In this document: one piece after another, positions 14,612 to 22,277 of the stretch
Position numbering within the stretch: position 1 is the stretch's first letter
Layout of the letters: each line of letters opens with the position of its first letter
The notes under the pieces: model-generated
What the model saw: the letters and a program-made list of their open reading frames with translations, nothing else
The model's database searches: none
What the model was told of the DNA's origin: nothing
Origin: Candidatus Altarchaeales archaeon WOR_SM1_86-2
Lineage (GTDB): Archaea; Altiarchaeota; Altiarchaeia; IMC4; MCBC01
Direction: 5' to 3'
Assembly (NCBI GenBank): GCA_001723855.1
Contig: MCBC01000155.1
Span: 1 to 26,216 of the forward strand
Length of the DNA: 26,216 nt
Translations under genes and position numbers: made by a program

Positions 14612-15832
14612 ATGCTGCATGAACTTCTTGACTGCGTTGATTTACGCTTGGATGCCGGGGCAGAAGAAATTCCAGAAAGACTGAAGGAGTTTGAGGATAA
14701 AACGATTCTTTTCAACACATCAAAAGGCAGGGTTTTGGGGAATTTATGCGCCGACAGGGATAAGATTAAAGAAAGATGGAATCTTGATGCAGCGAGTTTG
14801 TTGAATGCCCTGGAAAACCCGAAGACCGTGGAAGTCAAAGGTGACGGAAACGTGAAGAACAACATTTCAAAGCCCGATTTAAGTAAACTGCCGCTGTCAA
14901 GGTATTATGCCCGGAACGGGGGCAAATATATAAATTCAGGGGTTATAGTGGCAAACGACCCCGAGTACGGAAGGAACATATCGTTTCACAGGATGATGTT
15001 TCTTGACAGGGACAGGCTAGTCCTTAGATTATGCCAAAGAGATCTTTATTCTTACTATGATAGGGCGGTTGAAAGGGGCGAAGACCTGGAAATCGCAATT
15101 TGCATAGGGCTTCACCCTGCAGTATTATTATCTGCTGCAACATCCCCCCGGATTGAAGTGGACGAACTCACCATAGCCTCCCGCTTGCTTGATGATTTCT
15201 ATCTGGTTAAATGCGAAACCGTTGATTTGGAAGTTCCGGATGCAGAGATCGTTCTGGAAGGAAAGATAACCCAAGAAAACGCACCAGAGGGACCTTATGT
15301 CGATATTACCCAAACGCTGGATTTTGTCAGGGAGCAACCCGTGATCCAATTGACCTCAATGATGTACCGGGATGATCCCATATATCATTCTTTGATGCCC
15401 GCGACGCAAGAACATCTTATTTTGATGGGCATGCCAAGGGAGTCTACAATCCTTAAGGAAGTAAAGAAAGTTGCGGATGTCAATGATGTTTGCTTAACAA
15501 AGGGGGGATCCGGGTGGCTGCACGGAGTCGTTTCAATAAATAAATCCGCTGAAAGCGATGCCAAAAATGCTATTGACGCGGCATTCAGGGGACATCCAAG
15601 CTTAAAGCATGTTATCATCGTAGATAACGATATAGACATCCATAATCCGGATGACGTGGAGTGGGCTCTTGCAACGAGATTTCAATCAGACAGGGATCTG
15701 GTGATCTTTAAGAACGTCAAGGGCTCGACATTGGATCCTTCTGCAGGTGAGGGCGCGATAACTTCAAAACTTGGATTCGATGCCACTAAACCCTCTAAAG
15801 ATGCGAAATTTGATAAAGTATTTTTAAAATAA
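14612..15832 (+). CDS. UbiD-family decarboxylase, possible anhydromevalonate phosphate decarboxylase
   Basis: The 406-residue protein has the UbiD fold pattern. KYINSGVIVANDPEYGRNIS begins the prenyl-FMN-binding part, followed by HRMMFLDRDRLVLRLCQRDL and GLHPAVLLSAATS. The segment EGPYVDITQTLDFVREQPVI and the metal/active-site Glu- and Asp-rich stretch at GVVSINKSAESDAKNA to DNDIDIHNPDDVEWALATRF follow. UbiD enzymes use prenylated FMN. In most archaea the member of this size is trans-anhydromevalonate 5-phosphate decarboxylase of the archaeal mevalonate pathway, which is my preferred guess. No phosphomevalonate dehydratase gene is adjacent to confirm it. The next gene follows 1 base after the stop. 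Confidence 0.8.
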   Translation: MLHELLDCVDLRLDAGAEEIPERLKEFEDKTILFNTSKGRVLGNLCADRDKIKERWNLDAASLLNALENPKTVEVKGDGNVKNNISKPDLSKLPLSRYYARNGGKYINSGVIVANDPEYGRNISFHRMMFLDRDRLVLRLCQRDLYSYYDRAVERGEDLEIAICIGLHPAVLLSAATSPRIEVDELTIASRLLDDFYLVKCETVDLEVPDAEIVLEGKITQENAPEGPYVDITQTLDFVREQPVIQLTSMMYRDDPIYHSLMPATQEHLILMGMPRESTILKEVKKVADVNDVCLTKGGSGWLHGVVSINKSAESDAKNAIDAAFRGHPSLKHVIIVDNDIDIHNPDDVEWALATRFQSDRDLVIFKNVKGSTLDPSAGEGAITSKLGFDATKPSKDAKFDKVFLK

Positions 15833-15833
15833 C

Positions 15834-16166
15834 ATGGACAAAAAGTATAGAGATTTAGGCGATCTTCAGATAACTGAGAAGGGAAAAAATGTAATTAAGG
15901 GGGGTATTTTAGCACAAAAATTTCCGCAAACTTCTGAAGAAAGGGCGAGGAAAATAAATAAATCAAAATGGGCAGGGATATTTGTTTACGCATTGATTCT
16001 TTTTGTGATTGGAGCGATTTATTTCTTGGGAAGTGAAGATAAATCCGCAAACGGGACTGAACCCAAAACCACGGGCGGGGACACAACCACGGGCGGGGAC
16101 ACAATTAGTGGGGACCTGAAGCTTTTATCAATGACCTACGAACCTAAACCACTGCACGAAGGATAA
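15834..16166 (+). CDS. Membrane-anchored protein, N-terminal part before an in-frame stop
   Basis: The 110-residue frame starts 1 base after the UbiD stop. It has a charged N-terminus of about 45 residues and one transmembrane helix (AGIFVYALILFVIGAIYFLG, about residues 47-66). A Thr/Gly/Asp linker with an exact 18-bp tandem repeat (TTGGDT twice) follows. It ends LKLLSMTYEPKPLHEG and then TAA. The same frame continues without another stop for 92 codons with a CARDB-like domain. So this is the cytoplasmic-plus-anchor half of a longer outside-facing protein that has been cut by a nonsense mutation. Confidence 0.65.
   Translation: MDKKYRDLGDLQITEKGKNVIKGGILAQKFPQTSEERARKINKSKWAGIFVYALILFVIGAIYFLGSEDKSANGTEPKTTGGDTTTGGDTISGDLKLLSMTYEPKPLHEG
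16068..16103 (+). repeat. 18-bp tandem repeat in the linker
   Basis: ACCACGGGCGGGGACACA occurs twice without a gap (16068-16085 and 16086-16103). It encodes TTGGDT twice. The number of copies may vary without changing the frame. Confidence 0.9.
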
Positions 16167-16445
16167 AAAGGAAACTTTACCTTTATATTTTCCTGGGATG
16201 GCGATGATAATTCAAAAGAATTTGCTGCAGGTCTCTATGTCGATGATGTTTTGGCAGATAATGTTACCGGCTGGATGGATGCGCACTCATCGGACAAACA
16301 TTCACTTTATTGGACGGCAAACGGTACAGGTGAGAAAAAAATATCTGTATCTCTGGATTTCCAAGATAAAATCCCTGAACGCAATGAAAGTAATAATAAT
16401 AAAACTTTATATGTCCCAGTCAATCCGATGGAATCTGTTGCATAG
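16167..16445 (+). pseudogene. CARDB-like C-terminal domain separated by an in-frame TAA
   Basis: Reading on in the frame of the 15834 gene after the TAA at 16164-16166 gives KGNFTFIFSWDGDDNSKEFA. Then come GLYVDDVLADNVTGWMDAHS and the typical CARDB ending KKISVSLDFQDKIPERNESN followed by NNKTLYV. Stop is TAG at 16443. CARDB domains are extracellular beta-sandwich adhesion modules. An internal ATG at 16251 could give a 64-residue product lacking the first strands. TAA is not a known recoding codon in archaea, so a nonsense mutation is the simplest reading. Confidence 0.7.
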
Positions 16446-16559
16446 ACATGGATGCCGACTTTTAAATATTTTTATTGTAATACAAACTGTATGATTCTCA
16501 ATATTATTATGATCTTCATGAGATTTGTTACTTCTATATTAATTATATGCTGCAAGGCA

Positions 16560-16640
16560 TTGGAGGGGGTCGGAGATATGCAAAACACCATGTTTTTTGT
16601 ATGTGTAAGACACGGAGTGTCTTAGACACCCCCCAAATTC
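16560..16640 (+). ncRNA. Candidate structured RNA
   Basis: Three nested pairings can be drawn. GGGGGT (16565-16570) pairs with ACCCCC (16628-16633) as an outer stem. CAAAACA with TGTTTT (about 16581-16597) makes an inner hairpin. TAAGACAC with GTGTCTTA (16606-16624, loop GGA) makes a perfect 8-bp inner hairpin. Together they give a three-way junction, followed directly by a terminator hairpin. G/C pairs are concentrated here within AT-rich surroundings, a known sign of archaeal RNA genes. No named RNA family was recognised. Confidence 0.35.
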
Positions 16641-16651
16641 ATTCTGAGGGT

Positions 16652-16675
16652 CAACCTTTTAGAAGGTTGTTTTTT
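16652..16675 (+). terminator. Hairpin with T-run
   Basis: CAACCTT and AAGGTTG form a perfect 7-bp stem around TTAG, followed at once by TTTTTT. It has the classical intrinsic-terminator form. As no protein gene ends here, it supports a short transcript from about 16560. Confidence 0.6.
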
Positions 16676-16983
16676 ATCAAAAACGATCAATATTTTTTGA
16701 CATATTTTTTTGAATCAGAAAAGAAATTCCTGATTTTTTACAAAAATACCAAAAATCCTTTTTGAATCAAAAAAGAAATCAATTTGCAGTGAATATTTTT
16801 TATTTTTTTATTTTTTATATCAATGACGATAATTAAATTATGTATAATACTTACGAATGTTAAATTAATTATCTAAAAAGGCTATTTTTGATATAATCAA
16901 ATTATCTAAAGAGATAATTAAATCAGTTATTTTTTATTTATAAAATTCTCATAACATAATAATATAAGATCCAATACTGAGAG

Positions 16984-18588
16984 ATGGAAATAAAACAAGT
17001 AGCGGGGGATTATGAATCTATGCTTCGAGAAACTATGAAGGCGGATCATATTAAGGTTCTTGAGAAACTTTCTAAGCCGAGGTATGATTATGAGATCTCG
17101 AAGGCCACGGGTACAAAGACGACCGTAGTAAGGAAGTTGTTAAATGAACTCTATGGTCACAGCCTGGTGGAGTATGAAAGAATAAGGGATAAAAAAACCG
17201 GGTGGTACACTTACATCTGGAGAAGGCGCGATGGTAAGGTTGTGAAGTATGTGCAGGATTATTTAGAAGGGGATTTGAGGAATTTAGAAGAAAGGTTGCG
17301 CGAAGAGCAAAATAATGTGATGTTCACTTGTGAATGCAAAGTCTGTGGAGAGAATAAACACATTACTCTGGATAAAGCGATAGAATTTGAATTTATGTGC
17401 CGGGATTGTGAATCTCGCATTAAAGAATTCGATGATTATGGCATCGTCTCGGAATTAGAATCCAAAATCGCAAAAATCAAGGAAATTAAGAAGAATATAA
17501 GCGGGGCCCTGTTAATGATACTGGGCAGGTATGATGATGCCGAGCGGGAGTTCAGAGAGGCGATAGCGATAAATCCAAATGATGCCGAAGCCCACCATAA
17601 CCTCGGAATTCTACTGTATAACCTAAAAAAGTATGATGATGCCGAGCGGGAGTTCAGAGAGGCGATAGCGATAAATCCAAATGATGCCGAAGCCCACCAT
17701 AACCTCGGAATTCTACTGTATAACCTAAAGAGATATGATGGGGCAGAGCACGCGTTTAGAGATGCTACAGAGATATATTTAGACGACGCGGATGCTCATT
17801 ATGACCGCGGGGTTTTGTTAAGTATGTCGCAGAAGTATGATGATGCCGAGCGAGAGTTTAGAGAGGCGATAAAATTAAACCCCAATTTTGTAGATGCTCA
17901 TCACTCTCTTGGGATTTTACTGCATACAATGGAGCGATATGATGATGCCGAGCGAGAGTTCAGGAGGCTGATAGTGATAAATCCAGATGATGCCAGAGTC
18001 CATAACAGCCTCGGAATTTTATTGCATGATGTGGAAAGATATGATGAGGCAGAGGGTGAAATCGATAAAGCAGTGGATATATACGTAGGTGATTTGCATA
18101 ACCCTCAGAATAGAACGGCTTTGTTAGGTATCTCTCAAAGATATGATGATGCTGAGAAGGAGTATATGGATGCGATAAAAATAAATCCGGATATCGAGGA
18201 GGCTAATCATTCTCTCGGAGTTTTATTAGAAAATTTAAGAAGATATGATGAGTCGATAAATGAGTTCAGAGAAGCGATAAAAAAGGATCCGGAGTATGTT
18301 CCAGCCCATAACAACCTTGGAATTTTACTTTATAATTTAGGACTGTATGATGAAGCGGAGTATGAGTTCAGAGAAGCGATAAAAATAAATTCCGGGCTTG
18401 CTGAGCCCCGATATAATTTAGGGTTGTTATTAGAAAACCTGGATAGGGGTGATGAAGCAGAAAAAGAATACATGGAGGCGATGAATATATGCCCGGATCT
18501 TGCGGAATCAAAAGAAACGGCAGGAGTGCATTCCAACCCCATTTGGATTCATTATAACCCTGAAATAAGCAGACCGTCCTTGTATTAG
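16984..18588 (+). CDS. TFE (TFIIE-alpha)-like protein fused to about ten TPR repeats
   Basis: Residues about 1-165 match archaeal transcription factor E. There is a winged helix with ATGTKTTVVRKLLNELYGHS, the family signature KKTGWYTYIWRRRDGKVV, and a coiled-coil helix LRNLEERLREEQNNVMF. A zinc ribbon follows with C116, C118, C121, C139 and C142, ending in an acidic-helix start. TFE helps TBP/TFB-dependent initiation and open-complex formation. From about 173 to 515 there are roughly ten 34-residue TPRs of the type AHHNLGILLYNLKKYDDAEREFREAIAINPN. Two are identical over 99 bases of DNA. TPRs bind protein partners. I know of no such fusion, so this may be a specialised TFE paralogue. A related TFE gene follows at 18746. 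Confidence 0.8.
   Translation: MEIKQVAGDYESMLRETMKADHIKVLEKLSKPRYDYEISKATGTKTTVVRKLLNELYGHSLVEYERIRDKKTGWYTYIWRRRDGKVVKYVQDYLEGDLRNLEERLREEQNNVMFTCECKVCGENKHITLDKAIEFEFMCRDCESRIKEFDDYGIVSELESKIAKIKEIKKNISGALLMILGRYDDAEREFREAIAINPNDAEAHHNLGILLYNLKKYDDAEREFREAIAINPNDAEAHHNLGILLYNLKRYDGAEHAFRDATEIYLDDADAHYDRGVLLSMSQKYDDAEREFREAIKLNPNFVDAHHSLGILLHTMERYDDAEREFRRLIVINPDDARVHNSLGILLHDVERYDEAEGEIDKAVDIYVGDLHNPQNRTALLGISQRYDDAEKEYMDAIKINPDIEEANHSLGVLLENLRRYDESINEFREAIKKDPEYVPAHNNLGILLYNLGLYDEAEYEFREAIKINSGLAEPRYNLGLLLENLDRGDEAEKEYMEAMNICPDLAESKETAGVHSNPIWIHYNPEISRPSLY
17529..17729 (+). repeat. Tandem TPR units with 99 identical bases
   Basis: Bases 17529-17627 recur exactly at 17631-17729, an offset of 102 bases or 34 codons, one full TPR. 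Other TPRs in the gene differ more, so this is a recent in-frame unit duplication. Confidence 0.95.
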
Positions 18589-18745
18589 TGATGATTAATC
18601 CCGTTATTTTATTCCTATCGTTAATATATTTTTATTATATGTGATAACAATAACAACTAGAATAATAATAAATTCTAATGATCAATCCTATTTATTTATC
18701 AAATACCTATATATAACGTAATTTCCCACAACAAGAAACTTAAAT

Positions 18746-19273
18746 ATGAATGTAAAAAGAGCATTGAGAGACTATAAATTTATACTCTTGGAATACATGA
18801 GCGATAAACACATTAAAGTTCTCAAAAAACTTTCTAAGCCAATGTATGATTATGACATATCCACCCCAATGGGGTTAAAAACAACGATTGTAAGGAAGTT
18901 GTTAAATGAACTCCATGGTTATAGTCTGGTGGAGTATGAGAGAATGAAGGATAAAAAAACCGGGTGGTACACTTATATCTGGAGAAGGCGCGACGATAAG
19001 GTCGTGGAATATACAAAAAATTCCCTTGCGAGAAATTTAAGGATGCTGGAGGATAGATTGCAAGAAGAGCAAAATAACGTGATGTTCAGCTGCAAATGCA
19101 AAAACGGGGGGGAAAATAAACACACGACTCTTGGACAAGCGATGGAGTATGAATTTGTATGCCCGGTTTGTGACACGCCTCTTAAAGAATTTGATAATTC
19201 CGCGTTCATCTCGAAACTAGAATCGTACATTTCAGAAGCCAGAAAGGGCCTTAAGAAGATAAATGTCAGGTAG
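18746..19273 (+). CDS. TFE (TFIIE-alpha)-like transcription factor
   Basis: The 175-residue protein is the normal length for archaeal TFE. It has the winged helix (LKTTIVRKLLNELHGYSLVE), the signature KKTGWYTYIWRRRDDK, the linker helix LEDRLQEEQNNVMF and a zinc-ribbon region with AMEYEFVCPVCDTPLKEFDN. It aligns residue for residue with the N-terminal part of the TFE-TPR protein, with conserved DNA stretches, so the two arose by duplication. Position 121, a Cys in the neighbour and part of the first CxxC knuckle, is Gly here. Only C116, C118, C139 and C142 remain, so zinc binding may be altered. It could be the sole standard TFE or a second paralogue. The rest of the genome would decide. Confidence 0.8.
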   Translation: MNVKRALRDYKFILLEYMSDKHIKVLKKLSKPMYDYDISTPMGLKTTIVRKLLNELHGYSLVEYERMKDKKTGWYTYIWRRRDDKVVEYTKNSLARNLRMLEDRLQEEQNNVMFSCKCKNGGENKHTTLGQAMEYEFVCPVCDTPLKEFDNSAFISKLESYISEARKGLKKINVR

Positions 19274-19307
19274 TTTATTATTGGCTTTCAGTTAAATTTA
19301 TGAAGAT

Positions 19308-19910
19308 ATGATGAAGATAGGAGTTCTATCACTGCAAGGCGATGTTTCCGAGCATGTTTCTATGATGCGCAAGGTTGTTGGTAAGGCGGGAGCAGATGGC
19401 GAAGTAGTTGATGTGAAAAATAAAAATGATCTTAATGTCGATGCACTCATAATTCCGGGGGGCGAAAGTACAACAATCGGAAAATTACTTTTAAAAAACG
19501 GTATGGTTGAAGAGGTCAGGAGACTGGCAGGGGAAGACATCCCAGTAATGGGCACCTGTGCCGGATTGATTCTACTTGCAAAGGAGGTGGACAAAGATCA
19601 AAAAACCTCTCAGTACCTTCTCGGATTGATGAACATGGAAGTTAAGAGGAACGCATTCGGGAGACAAAAAGAAAGCTTTGAAATTGATTTACGTTTAGAT
19701 GGTTTGAAATTCGAGAAGCCGTTTCCATGTGTTTTTATCAGAGCTCCGATAATAGAAAGGGTATGGGGGGATTGTAAGGTTTTAGGGAAATGCGATGGAA
19801 AAATTATCGCAGCGCAGCAGGGGAATTTAATGGCATTGTCATTCCACCCGGAATTAACCCATGACACGAGGATCCATGAATATTTCTTATCTCTGGTGTT
19901 AAGTAAATGA
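19308..19910 (+). CDS. pdxT: Pyridoxal 5'-phosphate synthase glutaminase subunit
   Basis: PdxT releases ammonia from glutamine for PdxS, which makes PLP from ribose 5-phosphate, glyceraldehyde 3-phosphate and ammonia. The class I amidotransferase marks are GVLSLQGDVSEH near the start and GGEST at 51-55. The nucleophile is Cys84 in GTCAGLI, and His180 with Glu182 lie in SFHPELTHD. At 200 residues it has normal length. The first ATG (19308) and the next codon (19311) are both possible starts. pdxS is not in this window. The gene is convergent with UPF0280, with a 2-base gap. Confidence 0.95.
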   Translation: MMKIGVLSLQGDVSEHVSMMRKVVGKAGADGEVVDVKNKNDLNVDALIIPGGESTTIGKLLLKNGMVEEVRRLAGEDIPVMGTCAGLILLAKEVDKDQKTSQYLLGLMNMEVKRNAFGRQKESFEIDLRLDGLKFEKPFPCVFIRAPIIERVWGDCKVLGKCDGKIIAAQQGNLMALSFHPELTHDTRIHEYFLSLVLSK

Positions 19911-19912
19911 TA

Positions 19913-20605
19913 TTAATCAATTTCAATTATCTCAGGCAATTTACCCAATCTTCCGATGCTGCCGCCCCTTATGATCAGGACACCCTCTATCTTATCCGTA
20001 AATTTTTTTGCAAATTCAATTCCTCGCTGAACCGATTCTTCAACCCCTCCTTTAACAACATTTCCAATCGCGGTTGCGGCAGCATCGGCAACTGCCGCAC
20101 TTTTCGCCGCAACCACGGTTGCGTCGGATTCGCCAAAAGAGATTGAATGTCCTACGGAGGCGGAAGAAGTACATACCCCTGAAAAACCGTTTGGCTTTAC
20201 TTTAAAACCAATATTTGGAGTAGAATCTCCTGCATAAATCTTAACCACAAACTCATCATCTCCTTCAGCATACATACAGATATCTCCGCCGTTTTCTATC
20301 AAAATTTTCCTTGCCCCGAGTTCAATGCCTTTTTTTGCAACCAACTCGGCGAGCGTTCCCGCAACGGCAGCCATTGGTCCTATTCCAAAAATTTTTGCAG
20401 AATCCGCCATAATCCTTGCAATTTCCGGGGCATTACCTGTGGTTTCAAACGGCTCCAGACTGATACCGAATTCAGGGTTCTGCTCCATATACCTTTCCAA
20501 TTGTTTCCTTTGAAAAAATACCTCCTTTGCCAACCCGTCAAATACGTCCTTGTCCGATTTAATATTCAAAACAGTTTCCTTATACGCGAACTTACGGGTT
20601 TTCAT
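19913..20605 (-). CDS. UPF0280 (ApbE-like) family protein
   Basis: The 230-residue protein matches UPF0280, an archaeal family distantly related to ApbE flavin transferases. Segments characteristic of it are FGIGPMAAVAGTLAELVAKK, KILIENGGDICMY, FSGVCTSSASVGHSISFGES, ATVVAAKSAAVADAAATAIG and GVLIIRGGSIGRLGKLPEI. It occurs mainly in methanogens and relatives. The biochemical role is not settled. No transmembrane segment is seen. It is divergent from mptE, with 36 bases between the starts. Confidence 0.85.
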   Translation of the reverse strand: MKTRKFAYKETVLNIKSDKDVFDGLAKEVFFQRKQLERYMEQNPEFGISLEPFETTGNAPEIARIMADSAKIFGIGPMAAVAGTLAELVAKKGIELGARKILIENGGDICMYAEGDDEFVVKIYAGDSTPNIGFKVKPNGFSGVCTSSASVGHSISFGESDATVVAAKSAAVADAAATAIGNVVKGGVEESVQRGIEFAKKFTDKIEGVLIIRGGSIGRLGKLPEIIEID

Positions 20606-20641
20606 AACCTTTATGTATTAATAAAAATAATTAGAAACAGA

Positions 20642-21361
20642 ATGAATTACCTGAAAATAGCAGAGATTCTTAACCTGGGCATTGAAGATGATATAGTTGC
20701 TGCGGAAATTCTAAACGAGTTAATCGAAAGCATGGAGGAAACAATGGAGTTGATACAAATCAGAATTGAAAACGCGCCCGTGATAGTTTTTGGTGCGGGT
20801 CCTTCCCTCGAGGGGGATATAAAGAATATGATCAAGTGGGGGCTGCACAAAAAATGTGTGTTGGTTGCGGCAGATGGTGCTGCAGAGGCATTGTTATGGA
20901 GGGAAATCGTTCCATACGCGGTTGTTACGGATTTGGACGGCGACATTAACTCACTATTAAGGACAAATTTGCTCGGCAGCATTGCAGTGGTGCATGCGCA
21001 CGGTGATAACATCGGTCTTCTAAGAGAACATGTTCCGCAGTTAAAACGGATACTGGGTACGACCCAGGTTTGCCCGATAGGCAGGCTGCATAATTTCGGA
21101 GGGTTTACCGACGGCGACAGAGCAGTGTTTCTCGCTGCGAACTTCAATCCAAAAGTAATAGGATTGTGCGGCATGGATTTTGGCACTGAGATCGGGAAAT
21201 ACTCCGGGAGCAAGGATAAAGAGATGAAGATAAAGAAACTGCATATAGGGAAAATATTATTGGAAGAATTGGCATCAAAGCGCAGGATAATTAATCTAAC
21301 CGAAAAGAGTGTGTTGGAGATAGAAAGGATCTCGGCTGAAGAATTTGCAGGTCTGTTATAA
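20642..21361 (+). CDS. mptE: 6-hydroxymethyl-7,8-dihydropterin pyrophosphokinase, MptE type
   Basis: The 239-residue protein fits the archaeal DUF115/COG1634 family, which transfers pyrophosphate from ATP to 6-hydroxymethyl-7,8-dihydropterin in methanopterin or folate synthesis. Visible are PVIVFGAGPSLEGDI, VAADGAAEALL, the acidic AVVTDLDGD, VVHAHGDNI, FTDGDRAVFLAANF and LCGMDFG. I use the ATG at 20642 because the longer frame from 20501 overlaps the start of the divergent UPF0280 gene and the added residues have no family likeness. An A/T-rich promoter precedes it. Confidence 0.9.
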   Translation: MNYLKIAEILNLGIEDDIVAAEILNELIESMEETMELIQIRIENAPVIVFGAGPSLEGDIKNMIKWGLHKKCVLVAADGAAEALLWREIVPYAVVTDLDGDINSLLRTNLLGSIAVVHAHGDNIGLLREHVPQLKRILGTTQVCPIGRLHNFGGFTDGDRAVFLAANFNPKVIGLCGMDFGTEIGKYSGSKDKEMKIKKLHIGKILLEELASKRRIINLTEKSVLEIERISAEEFAGLL

Positions 21362-21364
21362 AAT

Positions 21365-22234
21365 TCACTCCATCATACGGTTAACAATATCGGTTCTTGT
21401 CAGAATCCCAACTGCTTTACCATCGTCCGTTATTATTAACCTTCCGATACTGTATTTGTCCATGATCTTTATACAATCTATCAACTGCGTGTCTTTATCA
21501 ACGGTCAAAATATCCCCTATGCAAATGTCTTTTACAGTACCTTCCGTTTTGCCCTCGACAAAAGCATTCACAATGTCGGCCATGGTTATGATCCCCACCG
21601 TCTTTCCCCTCTCAATAACAGGTGCACCTTCTATGTTGCATTCCGCAAGCACCGAAGCACATTCCTTTATACCCATATCCCGGTCAAATGTGATCAACTT
21701 CTTTTTTATAAACGATTCTGCAGTTTCCTTTGGTATGGAAGTAATGCTTTCCGTTTCAATCAATATCTCTCTGCGGGTGTCATCTCTCCCTATAACGGCA
21801 CCTTTTAAGATTATATGGTTAAGAGGAGTGGGGCCTATCTTCACATAACCCCTGTCCCTGATCTTTTTTGTGTCGCCAATCACGCTCACTATAGCCGCGC
21901 ATTCACTTGGATGAGGGACTTTAATAAGTGCAATTCCTTCAACATACAACCCCTCGATCTCCTCGCCATCCTGATATATCGGGACATTCACGGGGGATTC
22001 AATAGCCTCAATACCCATGGATTCATATGCTTTGATCGAGGGGATATAACCGCCTTTTGGTCCGGGGGTACCTTCCACATAACCCAGCGCGTGAAGTATC
22101 TGCATCTGATTTCTTATTGTTCCGGAAGTGCGAGAAGTGCGATCAGCTATCTCTTCACCTCTTACCGGAGCCTTTTTTTCTTCATAAAGATCAATTAAAG
22201 CAGATAATGTCTTGTATTGTGATTCATTAAGCAT
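21365..22234 (-). CDS. Helix-turn-helix transcription regulator with CBS domain pair
   Basis: The 289-residue protein starts with a winged helix (NESQYKTLSALIDLYEEKKA, GEEIADRTSRTSGTIRNQMQ, YVEGTPGPKGGY). A middle domain of about 90 residues follows, with EGIALIKVPHPSECAAIVSV. It ends in two CBS motifs (ECAAI-type ECNIEGAPVIERGKTVGIIT and DKYSIGRLIITDDGKAVGIL). This is the COG2524-like group. CBS pairs usually sense adenosine nucleotides or SAM, so the DNA binding may respond to energy or SAM state. I use the ATG at 22234 because the longer frame would run into the divergent cmk gene. The target genes are unknown. Confidence 0.85.
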   Translation of the reverse strand: MLNESQYKTLSALIDLYEEKKAPVRGEEIADRTSRTSGTIRNQMQILHALGYVEGTPGPKGGYIPSIKAYESMGIEAIESPVNVPIYQDGEEIEGLYVEGIALIKVPHPSECAAIVSVIGDTKKIRDRGYVKIGPTPLNHIILKGAVIGRDDTRREILIETESITSIPKETAESFIKKKLITFDRDMGIKECASVLAECNIEGAPVIERGKTVGIITMADIVNAFVEGKTEGTVKDICIGDILTVDKDTQLIDCIKIMDKYSIGRLIITDDGKAVGILTRTDIVNRMME

Positions 22235-22277
22235 TTTACAATTATTTATTATTACAAAAATAAAAAATATAAACAAA

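Larger units (their letters stand above)
16446..16983. other. Long AT-rich gene-free stretch
   Basis: About 540 bases separate the CARDB pseudogene from the TFE-TPR gene. I see no convincing protein gene. The left half contains a set of complementary segments and a terminator (16560-16675). The right half is extremely A/T-rich and includes an imperfect 23-bp direct repeat at about 16707 and 16759 (TTTTTGAATCA followed by an A-rich run). The last 60 bases probably contain the promoter of the downstream gene. Confidence 0.6.

Noticed and set aside
16164..16166. Readthrough or pyrrolysine at the split CARDB gene
   Set aside because: The codon is TAA, not TAG, and no recoding element is visible. 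A nonsense mutation is simpler.
16547..16765. 72-codon frame in the AT-rich gap
   Set aside because: It crosses the hairpins and the terminator, has no family likeness and ends in Phe/Lys-rich low complexity.
16700..16985. CRISPR array or tRNA in the AT-rich stretch
   Set aside because: Only two imperfect copies of one direct repeat exist, with no regular spacers, and no cloverleaf can be drawn.
20501..20641. Longer N-terminus for mptE
   Set aside because: It overlaps the start of the divergent UPF0280 gene, and the extra residues have no family likeness. The ATG at 20642 fits the family.
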